A DNA stretch of 64,000 nucleotides from Angelakisella sp. (GCA_022794295.1 JAAWEO010000001.1:12035-76034); one strand, 5' to 3'; counted from the stretch's first letter, positions 1 to 8,904 are shown. Notes: generated by a model from the letters alone, not told the origin. A program made the numbers and translations.

Positions 1-1387
1 TAATAGCCAGCAACCGGAGACGCCCAGCGTCGATGAGTCGCCCTTTGTGTGGGGGCGAGGATTGAAATCGTGAAATCATTAACGTACCGATCCACCCAAT
101 GCGTCGCCCTTTGTGTGGGGGCGAGGATTGAAATCCCCATTGCTGCTCGTCCATGTGCAGCGCTGGGAAGTCGCCCTTTGTGTGGGGGCGAGGATTGAAA
201 TGACAATGGCCGGATACTGACAGCGGAGCGAGTGGGTCGCCCTTTGTGTGGGGGCGAGGATTGAAATAGCTGTGCACCGGTTGATTCCATGCCGTGACGC
301 GTCGCCCTTTGTGTGGGGGCGAGGATTGAAATCTATGGTAATAGGGATTGGATTATCTGTGATAGGTCGCCCTTTGTGTGGGGGCGAGGATTGAAATGAG
401 TGACATCTTACAATAATCGTGTGTACTCGAGTCGCCCTTTGTGTGGGGGCGAGGATTGAAATTCTGGCGGGATCCGCTTGGTCAGGTCGAACAGGTGTCG
501 CCCTTTGTGTGGGGGCGAGGATTGAAATGCAAGAGCCGGCTGTGTAGCTACCACCCGGAGGGTCGCCCTTTGTGTGGGGGCGAGGATTGAAATATAACAA
601 AGATGGGGATCTTGGACATACTGTCACGTCGCCCTTTGTGTGGGGGCGAGGATTGAAATTTCGGCCTGCTCCGCTGTCACAGGATACTCCTCCCGTCGCC
701 CTTTGTGTGGGGGCGAGGATTGAAATGTTCTGACGGAAGGAACAGAATACCTTGGTCTGGTCGCCCTTTGTGTGGGGGCGAGGATTGAAATTGATCATGT
801 GCACTCTTTACAGTCTGGGGATTTTGGTCGCCCTTTGTGTGGGGGCGAGGATTGAAATCTCTCTCCTTAGTATGGGGATAAGTGACGCCCAGAGTCGCCC
901 TTTGTGTGGGGGCGAGGATTGAAATATAGGCGCAAAATACGGCAATCGCCGCAAGTATGTCGCCCTTTGTGTGGGGGCGAGGATTGAAATTTTGCGAGGA
1001 CCAACCTCTGCGCGGAATTTCTCCGGTCGCCCTTTGTGTGGGGGCGAGGATTGAAATGCATATCTTGTGGCCATCGCTGGCGTAAACATAGTCGCCCTTT
1101 GTGTGGGGGCGAGGATTGAAATTTGCAGGTTGGAAGCGTGGTCATTCCGGCCCTGGTCGCCCTTTGTGTGGGGGCGAGGATTGAAATTCTGTCCTGGCGG
1201 TGGGGGTAGCTATTGGGCTGTAGTCGCCCTTTGTGTGGGGGCGAGGATTGAAATATCACGCTGGAGGAGGCAGCGGCTTTTGAGGGCGTGTCGCCCTCTG
1301 CATGTGGGCGAGGATTGAAATTGGCTCAAGCCTAACCTGATGCAACTCCATAGTAGTCGCCCTTTGCATATGGTCGAGAATTGAAAT
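1..1387 (+). CRISPR. CRISPR array, subtype I-C-like repeat, 3' end
   Basis: Twenty-one 32-bp repeats that begin GTCGCCC and end GGATTGAAAT start at 37, 103, 170, 236, 301, 366, 431, 497, 562, 628, 695, 760, 827, 894, 959, 1026, 1091, 1156, 1223, 1290 and 1356. They are separated by unique spacers of 33-35 bp, and a partial spacer occupies 1-36, so the array continues to the left. The first 19 are identical; the repeats at 1290 and 1356 carry substitutions. Terminal decay marks the leader-distal end, so leader and cas genes should lie left of the window. The repeat end GGATTGAAAT and 32-bp length are typical of subtype I-C; no cas gene is visible here to confirm it. Confidence 0.97.
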
Positions 1388-1410
1388 CGAACAACAGTAT
1401 AATGTATAGT
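1381..1410 (+). promoter_or_regulatory. Putative promoter, -35 inside last CRISPR repeat
   Basis: TTGAAA at 1381-1386, the conserved tail of the last degenerate repeat, is followed after 18 bp by TATAGT at 1405-1410. A second TATAAT lies at 1398-1403 but is too close to this -35. The pair sits 36 bp before the lipoprotein start at 1446. The assignment rests on sequence match only. Confidence 0.4.
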
Positions 1411-1445
1411 GTGTCACAGAAACAGAAAAAGAAAGCGGGTGCAAT

Positions 1446-2249
1446 ATGAAAATAAAATCGATATTTTACGCCTTTACATTGTTCTCATTGCTGTTCCTGG
1501 TGATAGGATGCAGTATGGGGGAGCAGTTGGCAGAATGGGCCCCGGGAAAGCTGGAAGAACTCGGCAGCGGTGTCGAAAAAGCTCTTGATGATCTTCACAA
1601 TGGGGAGCATAAAGGCGGCCCGTTTGAGAACGATCTGGAGTCTGCGCGGGCATATTTGCTGACACAGCTGCAAGAAAAGTATGGGCTACAATTTGCTGTT
1701 GTCGGGAATGAAAACCTGGAAAATTATGGGCCGCTGGCCGGAGCCACCTATACCTGCGATGCTGCACCGGTAAGTGCGCCGGAGCAGGTGACAACGGCCC
1801 TTGTATCCCAGACGATGTATCAGGATGTTCGGGACGGTTACGCCGTGTATTTCTTCAAGGAAGAGGCAGAGGAGCCTGTTTTGACGCTTTGCGAAAGTAA
1901 AGCTTATGTGATCGGTCAAAACATTTCTTTAGAGATGCCCGAAACTGCATATACATGGACTGCCGGTGATGGCCTGGAAAAGTTTCTTTCAGAGAGCGGT
2001 GCGTATGTTAGGCTTACGCTCTATCTTGAAAATGATTTAGATACCAAGACTTATGCAGAACAGATATTAGATTTTCTTAGTAGTATAGATCAGCTTGACT
2101 GTAACCTGGTTGTTCAGCCGAGAGCGAATGACACTTATATTTTCTTTACCGAGGCCCAAATTCTGGACGGATTTGATGCTGACAATTATACACTGGAAGA
2201 AATTGAAAAGATGGTAAAGCGCCGCCTTAAAACAGGCGACCCGAAATAG
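1446..2249 (+). CDS. Lipoprotein of unknown function
   Basis: A 267-aa protein with a lipoprotein signal peptide: basic start, hydrophobic core at about residues 8-20, lipobox LVIGC with Cys22 as the predicted lipidated residue. The mature part is acidic and mostly soluble and I recognise no domain in it. Residues 60-130 contain a stretch of the form YLLTQLQEKYG, common in Firmicutes lipoproteins that precede a small folded domain. The gene starts 58 bp after the last repeat of the CRISPR array and may be driven by the promoter overlapping that repeat. It probably sits on the outer face of the membrane; the function is unknown. Confidence 0.8.
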   Translation: MKIKSIFYAFTLFSLLFLVIGCSMGEQLAEWAPGKLEELGSGVEKALDDLHNGEHKGGPFENDLESARAYLLTQLQEKYGLQFAVVGNENLENYGPLAGATYTCDAAPVSAPEQVTTALVSQTMYQDVRDGYAVYFFKEEAEEPVLTLCESKAYVIGQNISLEMPETAYTWTAGDGLEKFLSESGAYVRLTLYLENDLDTKTYAEQILDFLSSIDQLDCNLVVQPRANDTYIFFTEAQILDGFDADNYTLEEIEKMVKRRLKTGDPK

Positions 2250-2327
2250 TACCGGCTTTCCTGTGTAGAAGCTGCAAAATTGGCTGATACAAATGAAAGA
2301 AGGAAGATTGCTATTTCGGAATAGAAC

Positions 2328-2356
2328 TTGAACGCTGGTTTGCTTTGTGCTATACT
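2328..2356 (+). promoter_or_regulatory. Putative sigma-A promoter
   Basis: TTGAAC at 2328-2333, 17 bp, TATACT at 2351-2356, about 50 bp before the next start codon. Five of six -10 bases and four of six -35 bases match consensus. It gives the small acidic protein gene its own promoter, separate from the lipoprotein gene. Confidence 0.6.
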
Positions 2357-2405
2357 TTACAGAAACGATCCGACAAATGGGAAGCGATATGGGAGGTGCT
2401 GTTAA

Positions 2406-2972
2406 ATGGATTTTATTAAAATGCTCCGTGAAGATCATGACCTGTCAGATTTGCTGTGTGATGTTTGTGATATAGAAATTCTTCCGGAATTTACGGCACC
2501 CCAGGACGAAGGCGGACACCTGACTTATAATATCTCTGGGAAAACATTTGCCAAAGCAGGGAGTGGAAGCGAATACATTTTGCTGGAGGATGGTTCGATC
2601 GGTTTTTGGGGAAGCGAAGGGGCGTGCGGAAGAATTGCGGATGATCTAAAAGAGTTCTTTGAATTTATGGTAAATTGCCCCTATTGGTTGGATTATTTAG
2701 AGGAAGATGAATATAGGGACAAGGATGACCTTAGTGAGTTTGCAAAGGAGATCTTTAAAGAACATGCAGAAAACGCCAGAGACATTGATCTTGACTTGCC
2801 GGAAGCGCAGCAGGAATTAGCAGCCCGTTTGGGAATCGAAAAGAAAGAGGATGCTGCAGATATCTTGCTGCGGTTTTACCATTGCACAACACGTGAGCCT
2901 CGCTTTCTTTCAACCTATACAGAGGATGATGGCAGCGCACACAGCGGCACAGGTTCGTTATTTGATCGATAA
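2406..2972 (+). CDS. Acidic hypothetical protein, possibly SUKH/SMI1-like
   Basis: A 188-aa, strongly acidic, soluble protein with no signal peptide. The start ATG follows GGGAGG by 9 bp. The segment around residues 50-100, with YILLEDGSIGFWGSEG followed by a helix ending in NCPYW, resembles the beta-rich core of SMI1/KNR4 (SUKH) immunity-type proteins, but the similarity is from memory of the fold pattern and weak. The stop codon abuts the first base of a degenerate CRISPR repeat at 2973, so the gene fills the gap between two blocks of repeats. No toxin gene is adjacent, so an immunity role is only a guess. Confidence 0.7.
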   Translation: MDFIKMLREDHDLSDLLCDVCDIEILPEFTAPQDEGGHLTYNISGKTFAKAGSGSEYILLEDGSIGFWGSEGACGRIADDLKEFFEFMVNCPYWLDYLEEDEYRDKDDLSEFAKEIFKEHAENARDIDLDLPEAQQELAARLGIEKKEDAADILLRFYHCTTREPRFLSTYTEDDGSAHSGTGSLFDR

Positions 2973-3137
2973 AGGCTTTTCTTTCTGTGGGCGAGGATTG
3001 AAATTCACGAAATATCAACCGGAAATGCCGGGGTCGATGTCGCCCTTCGTGTATGGGCGAGGATTGAAATAGCCCGGAAGGGTCGTGCCATTCGTCCAAC
3101 TTGTGGTCGCCCTTTGTGTATGGGCGAGGATTGAAAT
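2973..3137 (+). CRISPR. Drifted CRISPR remnant, three repeats
   Basis: Three copies of the same repeat family end at 3004, 3070 and 3137. The first (about 2973-3004) keeps only its right part, from GTGGGCGAGG onward. The second (3039-3070) and third (3106-3137) are full length with a few substitutions, sharing GTATGGGCGAGG. Spacers are 34 bp (3005-3038) and 35 bp (3071-3105), the same as in the main array. This looks like an older, leader-distal block cut off from the main array by the 1.6 kb holding two genes. Confidence 0.88.
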
Positions 3138-3358
3138 AGATTGTGGATTTTCTCCCACTGCTCATATCCCCGCCGTATTTTCCAGGGCGGCCAAGATCAG
3201 CACCCTATACCCTGAAAACCAGCCGGCAGCTTGCAGACAAAAATGCAGGTGTCGGCTTTTCCTATGGAAGTAGAGGTGTTTCAATTTTTTTGACAGGCCA
3301 GTCTGAAAAACACTGCCGGAAAACCCTCTGTCCGCCTATTATTCCCAGGCGTTCTTTC

Positions 3359-3387
3359 TTGACATCGGAGGCGGTGCAGGGTATAAT
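3359..3387 (+). promoter_or_regulatory. Consensus sigma-A promoter for polymerase gene
   Basis: TTGACA at 3359-3364, exactly 17 bp, TATAAT at 3382-3387: both hexamers are perfect consensus. It lies about 107 bp before the GTG start of the Y-family polymerase gene. A promoter this strong usually needs a repressor, and a LexA-like dyad lies at the expected transcription start. The 220 bp between the CRISPR remnant and this promoter show no gene. Confidence 0.85.
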
Positions 3388-3391
3388 GGTC

Positions 3392-3405
3392 AAAACAAAT
3401 GTTCA
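3392..3405 (+). promoter_or_regulatory. LexA-like operator
   Basis: AAAACAAATGTTCA contains AAAC-N4-GTTC, close to the Gram-positive LexA box (CGAAC-RNRY-GTTCG), with a mismatch mainly at the outer positions. It starts 5 bp after the -10 hexamer, over the likely transcription start, where repressor binding would block initiation. SOS control of a Y-family polymerase is well established in Firmicutes; its use here is inferred. Confidence 0.6.
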
Positions 3406-3493
3406 CGACCGGTTCTGTCACAGCTTTACCATGTTAACTCCTGCTGTGCCAGTTCCCGGGTCTTGCTTTGAGAATTGTTTGATGGGGGAAACC

Positions 3494-4999
3494 GTGAAAG
3501 GAAACGTTTATATCGCCATCGATTTAAAATCCTTTTACAGCTCCGTGGAATGTATGGAACGGGGGCTGGATCCCTTGACCACAAACCTGGTGGTAGCGGA
3601 TCAAAGCCGGACCGAAAAGACCATTTGCCTGGCAGTAACCCCCGCCTTGAAAAGCTATGGCATTCCCGGCAGGGCGCGGCTGTTTGAGGTGGTCCAGAGG
3701 GTAAAAGAAATTAACTGGCAAAGGCAAAAGAGTGTGCCAGGACAGGTGCTTGTTGGCAGCTCCTTCGATGCCGGTGAGCTAACGGCGTCCCCGGAATTGG
3801 CCCTGGATTACATTGTAGCCCCGCCCCGAATGGCCCTCTATCTGGAATACAGCACCAGGGTCTATGAGGTCTACCTGAAGTACATTGCCCCGGAGGACAT
3901 CATCTCCTACTCCATTGACGAAGTGCTGATGGATGTGACCCACTATCTTGCTGCCTATAAGCTGTCCCCCCGCGGCCTGGCTATGAAAATGATGCTGGAT
4001 GTGCTGGAGACCACCGGGGTCACCGCCACGGCAGGGATCGGGCCGAATCTGTACCTGGCCAAGATCGCCATGGATATCTGGGCCAAGCATATCCCGCCGG
4101 ATAAAAACGGCGTCCGTATCGCCCAGCTGGACGAAATCAGCTACCGCCGCAATCTGTGGGACCACCAGCCCCTTACCGATTTCTGGCGGGTGGGCAAGGG
4201 CTATACAAAAAGGCTAAGGGAGCACGGAATGTTTACCATGGGGGATATTGCCCGGCGCTCCCTTCAGGATGAGGACAGCCTGTACCGGCTTTTCGGTGTC
4301 AATGCAGAGCTTTTGATCGACCACGCCTGGGGGTGGGAGCCCTGCACCATTGCCGATGTGAAGGCCTACAGGCCGGATTCCAACAGCATCAGCTCCGGGC
4401 AGGTTTTGCAGTATCCCTACCCGGCGGAAAAGGCCCGGCTGGTGGTCCATGAAATGGCCGATGCTTTGGCCCTGGACCTGGTAGAAAAGCGGATGGTGAC
4501 CGATCAACTGATACTGACCATTGGGTACGACATCGAAAATCTTACCGATCCGGAGCGAAGGAAGCGATACAAAGGTCCGGTCACAGTGGATCAATATGGC
4601 CGTTCCGTGCCCAAGCATACCCATGGGACAGAAAATCTGAGAAAGTATTCTTCTTCCGGCAGGGAGATCGCCAAAGCCGTGCTTGCCCTGTTTGACCGGG
4701 TGGTGGATGGCAGCCTTCTTATCCGGCGGCTGAACCTTACAGCGGCCCATGTGGTGGGAGAAAAGGAGATCCCGGAAAGCCCCTCGGTGGAGCAGATGGA
4801 TCTGTTTACCAGCTATCCGGCCCAGGAAAAACAGGAGGAAAAGGAAGCGGCAGACCTGGAACGGGAGCGGCGGATGCAGGAGGCCATCCTGCGGATCAAA
4901 GGCAGGTACGGAAAAAATGCCATCCTCAAGGTGCATTCGCTGGAGGATGGCGCAACAGCGAAGGAACGAAACGGAACGATTGGGGGGCACAAGGCATGA
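3494..4999 (+). CDS. Y-family DNA polymerase, UvrX/UmuC-like (copy 1)
   Basis: Translesion DNA polymerase of about 501 aa. The first catalytic Asp and steric-gate Tyr are in AIDLKSFYSSVEC (residues about 7-19) and the second acidic pair is in YSIDEVLMD. A helix-hairpin-helix-like thumb and little-finger domain follow. QMDLF near residue 435 matches the beta-clamp-binding pentapeptide Q-L/M-S/D-L-F. The frame is open upstream to 3143, but GTG 3494 follows GGGGG and aligns with the start of the second copy at 14229, to which it is about 80% identical by eye. The stop overlaps the next gene by 4 bp (ATGA). Probably DNA-damage induced through the upstream LexA-like box. Confidence 0.93.
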   Translation: MKGNVYIAIDLKSFYSSVECMERGLDPLTTNLVVADQSRTEKTICLAVTPALKSYGIPGRARLFEVVQRVKEINWQRQKSVPGQVLVGSSFDAGELTASPELALDYIVAPPRMALYLEYSTRVYEVYLKYIAPEDIISYSIDEVLMDVTHYLAAYKLSPRGLAMKMMLDVLETTGVTATAGIGPNLYLAKIAMDIWAKHIPPDKNGVRIAQLDEISYRRNLWDHQPLTDFWRVGKGYTKRLREHGMFTMGDIARRSLQDEDSLYRLFGVNAELLIDHAWGWEPCTIADVKAYRPDSNSISSGQVLQYPYPAEKARLVVHEMADALALDLVEKRMVTDQLILTIGYDIENLTDPERRKRYKGPVTVDQYGRSVPKHTHGTENLRKYSSSGREIAKAVLALFDRVVDGSLLIRRLNLTAAHVVGEKEIPESPSVEQMDLFTSYPAQEKQEEKEAADLERERRMQEAILRIKGRYGKNAILKVHSLEDGATAKERNGTIGGHKA

Positions 5000-5430
5000 A
5001 GGGAAAATATGATGATATCCTCCATCTGCCCCACCATGTTTCTCCCACCCGCCGCAGGATGACCATGGCGGAACGGGCGGCGCAGTTTTCCCCCTTTGCG
5101 GCGCTTGTGGGATACGAGGAGGCGATCCGGGAAACCGGCCGGCTGACAGGGCAGCAGGTGGAGCTCAGTGAGGAGGAGAAGGCCATACTGGACCAAAAAC
5201 AGCAGATCATCCTGGCGGCACTGGAGCAGGGAGAGCGTCCGGAGATAACAGTCGTCTATTTTCAGCGGGATAAGAAGAAGGCTGGCGGAGAATACACAGA
5301 TTTTACCGGACTGGTCAAACAGGGGAAGGAGGTCGAAAACGTTCTTCTTTTTACCGACGGAACAGAAATTCCGTTTTCTGATATTATTGAGATCAACAGC
5401 GAATGGCTTGAGGGGTATTTTGACCCATGA
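4996..5430 (+). CDS. YolD-like protein (copy 1)
   Basis: A 144-aa protein of the YolD-like family, which is commonly encoded beside UvrX/UmuC-type polymerases. The N-terminal block YDDILHLPHHVSPTR and MTMAERAAQFSPFAAL is nearly identical to the copy at 15731-16156; the C-terminal half, with the DGTEIPF segment, diverges more. It is translationally coupled to the polymerase through an ATGA overlap. The biochemical role of YolD proteins is not established; the pairing suggests an accessory role in translesion synthesis. Followed about 100 bp later by a terminator. Confidence 0.9.
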   Translation: MKGKYDDILHLPHHVSPTRRRMTMAERAAQFSPFAALVGYEEAIRETGRLTGQQVELSEEEKAILDQKQQIILAALEQGERPEITVVYFQRDKKKAGGEYTDFTGLVKQGKEVENVLLFTDGTEIPFSDIIEINSEWLEGYFDP

Positions 5431-5525
5431 CTCCAGGGGCGCGCATTTGAGGGCCGCCGGTTCCGGGAAGCTCCTTTTTGCCTGGCGCGTTTCCCTGGAG
5501 GAAAAGAAAAACTGTACTGACACAG

Positions 5526-5559
5526 CAAAAAGCACCAGTCATTTGACCGGTGCTTTTTG
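5526..5559 (+). terminator. Intrinsic terminator after polymerase-YolD pair
   Basis: AAAAGCACC and GGTGCTTTTT form a hairpin, extended inside by GTCA/TGAC around a TT loop with one mismatch, ending in a T5 run. A-rich on the left, so it could also stop transcription from the other side. Confidence 0.85.
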
Positions 5560-5724
5560 TTTGTAACACCCGAACACTTTAGATGCAGTGTTCTTCACCC
5601 TCGCAAACCCGCTTGTTTCCAAGAATCGCGGCAAACTCAGCCCAAAACCAATGTGCTGCTTGTGAAAGCCCTTCCATCACCGTATTATAAAGTTTTCAAA
5701 AAGCGAACTGACATGGGCGGCTTC

Positions 5725-6429
5725 TCAGACAATGCAGATACCCTCTGCACAGGCAACCTCCGCGGCCATTCCTGCTCTTACCGGAGAATTGCCGCTTGGA
5801 GATATCCGGCGATGCCCCCATATACTGTGGTACCGCCCATTTAACCCAAGCGTGATACCCTTTTGCCAAAAGAGGCGAAGTTTCCATAACCAATTATACC
5901 AAAGTCTTTCCAGAAAATCTACTATCAAAATTCTGCAATGGCAGATCCTTATCCGCAGGAACGATTTTGCAGGAAATTCTTTGCAGTCGCCCTCCTGTAC
6001 TTCTTCCTCTATGCTGCTTGCCAGATGAGCGTCAGCGGCGATTTTCTCTACCAGCTCCGCTTTAGACCATCCGTATTTCTGAACTGCCAGCAGATACCAG
6101 CGCCGGGTATCCATCTCCAAGTCAGCTTCCATGATGACAATATTCTGCGTCCAGCCAACCTTCATGGCCTGTTCCAAAATATCGGGACGCCCTTCATACA
6201 TCCGAAAGAAGTCCCGCATCCGGCGCAGGTTACGAGGGGAGAAACCAGTCCGGTCGGGATAGCTGACGGTGATATATTCCGCTGCCATCACAGCGGCTCC
6301 TTTTTCCGGCCTGTCGCTCACCAGTCTGCCCAACTCCAGATACAGTTCCACTTGGGGAAGATTACCGGCAAGCACTTTATCAATCCCAGCATAAAGGTCG
6401 CTGTAATCAATGCTCTTCCGAATATTCAT
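5725..6429 (-). pseudogene. DUF1016 (YhcG-type) nuclease, C-terminus broken
   Basis: The first 150 or so residues match the DUF1016 N-terminal domain: YLELGRLVSDRPEKG and FSPRNLRRMRDFFRMY are hallmark blocks, followed by the MEADLEMDTRRWYLLAV segment. After about residue 165 the frame gives a low-complexity, Trp/Arg-rich tail with no resemblance to the PDDEXK nuclease domain that should complete a protein of about 350 aa. A frameshift or truncation is the simplest reading, leaving a fragment without catalytic residues. The gene lies downstream of the recombinase operon on the same strand, about 100 bp from it. Confidence 0.75.
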
Positions 6430-6535
6430 AGTCTCTCCTTTCCGGCGTCAAGCGCCAATTTTATTCAGCATGACAAAGAAAAAGGCGATAACCAATTAGG
6501 CTATCGCACTTTTCTCTGTTGTGCTGTTCTTTTAT

Positions 6536-8158
6536 TTATTCACTGATCTCCTGCTCGATCTGCACCCCGCCCCGGAGGCAGACGATGATCTTCTCCTTGG
6601 AGACTACCTTCACCATATCCACCAGCTGTCGGATGGTACTTTCCTCCCACTCGGCGATCTCCACAGGCGCCTGCTCCAGCGCTGTGACTGCATTTTCGAT
6701 CCGTAGGAAGGCTCCAGCGTTTTTTTCTCTCTGCTCTTGAATGAAAGTGCGTTTTTCTTTCAGTGCAGTTACTTCATCCAGCAGACCCTTTAGCTGTTCT
6801 TGGTATTTTTGCATATCGTTTTCGCTGGCAGCGAGAGCCACCAGCTTTCCCACCTGCTGATCGATTTCCCCCAGCCGGATTTCGATGCCGGCAAGGCTGA
6901 TCCCCTCTCCGGGGAAGGGGATAACTTCCTGCTCCATCGCATTTGAGATTTCATGGATGAGGCTGTCCTTTTGGCTCATCCCCTTGTTCACCGCCGCCAG
7001 AATTGCCCTCTGGAGGGATCCTTCCTCCAGTGTCGGGGAGTGATGGCAGTACCTTGTGCCGTAGTCCAAGCGGCTCACACAGCGCCACACGATGCGGGTC
7101 ACACCGTTGCGCTTCCAAGTGCATCGGCGGTAGCGTGTCCCACATTCCCCACAGATGAGCCGTTCGGTCAGTGCATATTTGCTGGCGTAGGAGGTCAGCC
7201 CTGTGGATGCCGCCTTGGTGGGGCTTTTCTCCGCTTTGCGCCTTACCATCTCCGCCTGGACAGTATCGTAGGTCCTGCGGTCCACGATACCCTTATGGTG
7301 GTTTTGGACCAGATACATAGGCAGCTGCCCGGTGTTCTTCACCGCCTTTTTGCTGATGCAGTCGGCGATGAAGGTCTTTTGCAGAAGGACATCCCCGCAG
7401 TATTTTTCGTTTGTCAGAATGCTGCGGATGGAGGCGATGCTCCATATGGTACCGCCGGTCACATTGAGGATGTTCTCCGATTCCAGCCAGTCCTTGATCT
7501 GCCGCAGGCTGGCTCCAGCGATGTAGCGTTTATAGATATTTCTTATGATCTCTGCCTGTTTGGGGATGACCTCCGGCTCTCCATCCTCGCCTTTCTGATA
7601 GCCATAGAGATATTTGTAGACCATGATGGCCTTGCCCTCCCGCATGGCTTGGCGCTTGCCCCAGCGGACATTGGCGGAGATGCTCTCGCTTTCCGCTTGG
7701 GCGAAAGCCCCCAGCATGGTGATGAGGATCTCGCTGTCCGAGTCGAGGGTGTTGATATTCTCCTTCTCGAAGATGACCGCGATGCCCTGCTCCTTCAAGA
7801 GCCGGATGTACTTGAGGCAATCCACCGTATTCCGGGCAAATCGGGAGATGGACTTGGTGAGGATAAGGTCAATTTTTTTCTGCCTGCACTGTCGGATCAT
7901 CCGCAGGAACTCGGGGCGCTTTCGGGCGGATGTGCCGGTAATGCCCTCATCGGCGAAGATACCGGCCATGGTCCACTCAGGGTTTCCCATGATCTTATTG
8001 GTGTAGAAGCTCTTTTGGGCCTCGTAGCTGCTCTGCTGTTCTTCCTCTGCGGTGGATACCCGGCAGTAGGCGGCTACCCGCAGCTGGCGCTTTATCTCGG
8101 ATTGGGCAGATCGGGCTTTGGCAGGGATCACGATGACAGTGGGGGTGGCTATGGTCAT
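6536..8158 (-). CDS. Large serine recombinase A
   Basis: A 540-aa site-specific recombinase. The resolvase catalytic domain occupies residues about 26-170 with nucleophile Ser35 in YCRVSTAEEE, and SISRFARN carries conserved Arg residues. A Recombinase domain (about 195-290) and a zinc-ribbon domain follow, the latter opening with CGECGTRYRR and closing with a CHH-type pair. A coiled coil at about 430-510 completes the large-serine-integrase order. It is the last of three co-directional recombinase genes and overlaps the middle one by 4 bp, so the three are translationally coupled. Likely moves an element between att sites; which element is not visible. Confidence 0.93.
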   Translation of the reverse strand: MTIATPTVIVIPAKARSAQSEIKRQLRVAAYCRVSTAEEEQQSSYEAQKSFYTNKIMGNPEWTMAGIFADEGITGTSARKRPEFLRMIRQCRQKKIDLILTKSISRFARNTVDCLKYIRLLKEQGIAVIFEKENINTLDSDSEILITMLGAFAQAESESISANVRWGKRQAMREGKAIMVYKYLYGYQKGEDGEPEVIPKQAEIIRNIYKRYIAGASLRQIKDWLESENILNVTGGTIWSIASIRSILTNEKYCGDVLLQKTFIADCISKKAVKNTGQLPMYLVQNHHKGIVDRRTYDTVQAEMVRRKAEKSPTKAASTGLTSYASKYALTERLICGECGTRYRRCTWKRNGVTRIVWRCVSRLDYGTRYCHHSPTLEEGSLQRAILAAVNKGMSQKDSLIHEISNAMEQEVIPFPGEGISLAGIEIRLGEIDQQVGKLVALAASENDMQKYQEQLKGLLDEVTALKEKRTFIQEQREKNAGAFLRIENAVTALEQAPVEIAEWEESTIRQLVDMVKVVSKEKIIVCLRGGVQIEQEISE

Positions 8159-8904
8159 GCGAGAACTCTCCTTTCGATAGTCTGGTTATTTTTTAAGCGG
8201 ATGGTGATGGAATCGCTCTTGATTCTGATTTCTGATATTGTGCTTTTCATCAGCTCAGCATCCAGTTCTTCCATCTTTTCTGCCTTGGCGAAGATGTGTC
8301 GGAGCCGCTGGGTTTCATATTCCTCGGCGGGGATGGCTTCATATTTGGCTGCTGCGATTTGAAGGATCAGCTGACGGGCCTCATCTTCATCGATTGGCTG
8401 GCTTTCCATAACGGCTTCCAGCTCCGATTCCTGTTTTTCTGTGTGATGGAGAGCGATGACCTGTGCCGGTTGTTGGATGATCTCCGGTGATTCCACTAAG
8501 CTGTTCAGCAGGGTCAGGATCCGTCGCTCATCCTCCTTATTCACCTTTTGACCGCTTAGCCTGCGAAGGACCTTCTGCGCTTCGGTCAGCCAGGAAGGAA
8601 GCTGTTTGGTGCTGCGTTTTTGGGCGGCCTGCCGGAACAGGTCACTTTCGATGATCACAGGGCAGCCCTCTTTGCCGATATACCGCTCATCCTCCAAGAT
8701 TCGGGCGACCATGTTTTTGTTCCACTGCCTGCCGGTATCGTAGGGGACAGGCTGGGCTTTCAGCATCCTCACCAGATTTAGGTAACTGGCCCCTGTGGTG
8801 TACTGCCGGAAGATGGCTGTCACGATCTCCGCTTCTCTTTGGTCAATGACCGCCTTGCCCTGCTCCATCCGGTAGCCGAAGGGGAACTTTCGATTCTTCA
8901 CCAC
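8155..8904 (-). CDS. Recombinase-domain protein lacking catalytic domain
   Basis: A 249-aa protein that begins directly with a Recombinase-family DNA-binding domain (FPFGYRMEQGKAVIDQREAEIV, in which REAEIV is a family signature) and ends in a helical coiled-coil region. The resolvase catalytic domain with its Ser nucleophile is absent and no zinc ribbon is evident. The ATG overlaps the upstream recombinase gene by 7 bp and its stop overlaps the downstream one by 4 bp, so all three are made together. A DNA-binding partner or directionality role beside the two full-length enzymes is my inference; a decayed recombinase is less likely because the frame is intact. Confidence 0.85.
   Translation of the reverse strand: MVKNRKFPFGYRMEQGKAVIDQREAEIVTAIFRQYTTGASYLNLVRMLKAQPVPYDTGRQWNKNMVARILEDERYIGKEGCPVIIESDLFRQAAQKRSTKQLPSWLTEAQKVLRRLSGQKVNKEDERRILTLLNSLVESPEIIQQPAQVIALHHTEKQESELEAVMESQPIDEDEARQLILQIAAAKYEAIPAEEYETQRLRHIFAKAEKMEELDAELMKSTISEIRIKSDSITIRLKNNQTIERRVLA

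Noticed and set aside
1..1222. Spacers matching the conjugative element in this window
   Set aside because: No match was apparent by eye in the few spacers I compared; a systematic search would be needed to claim either way.
79..1444. Long open frames on both strands across the CRISPR array, coding repeats of NPRPHTKGD-type peptides
   Set aside because: They are translations of the repeats; spacers and frame changes have no protein-like conservation and no ribosome binding site.
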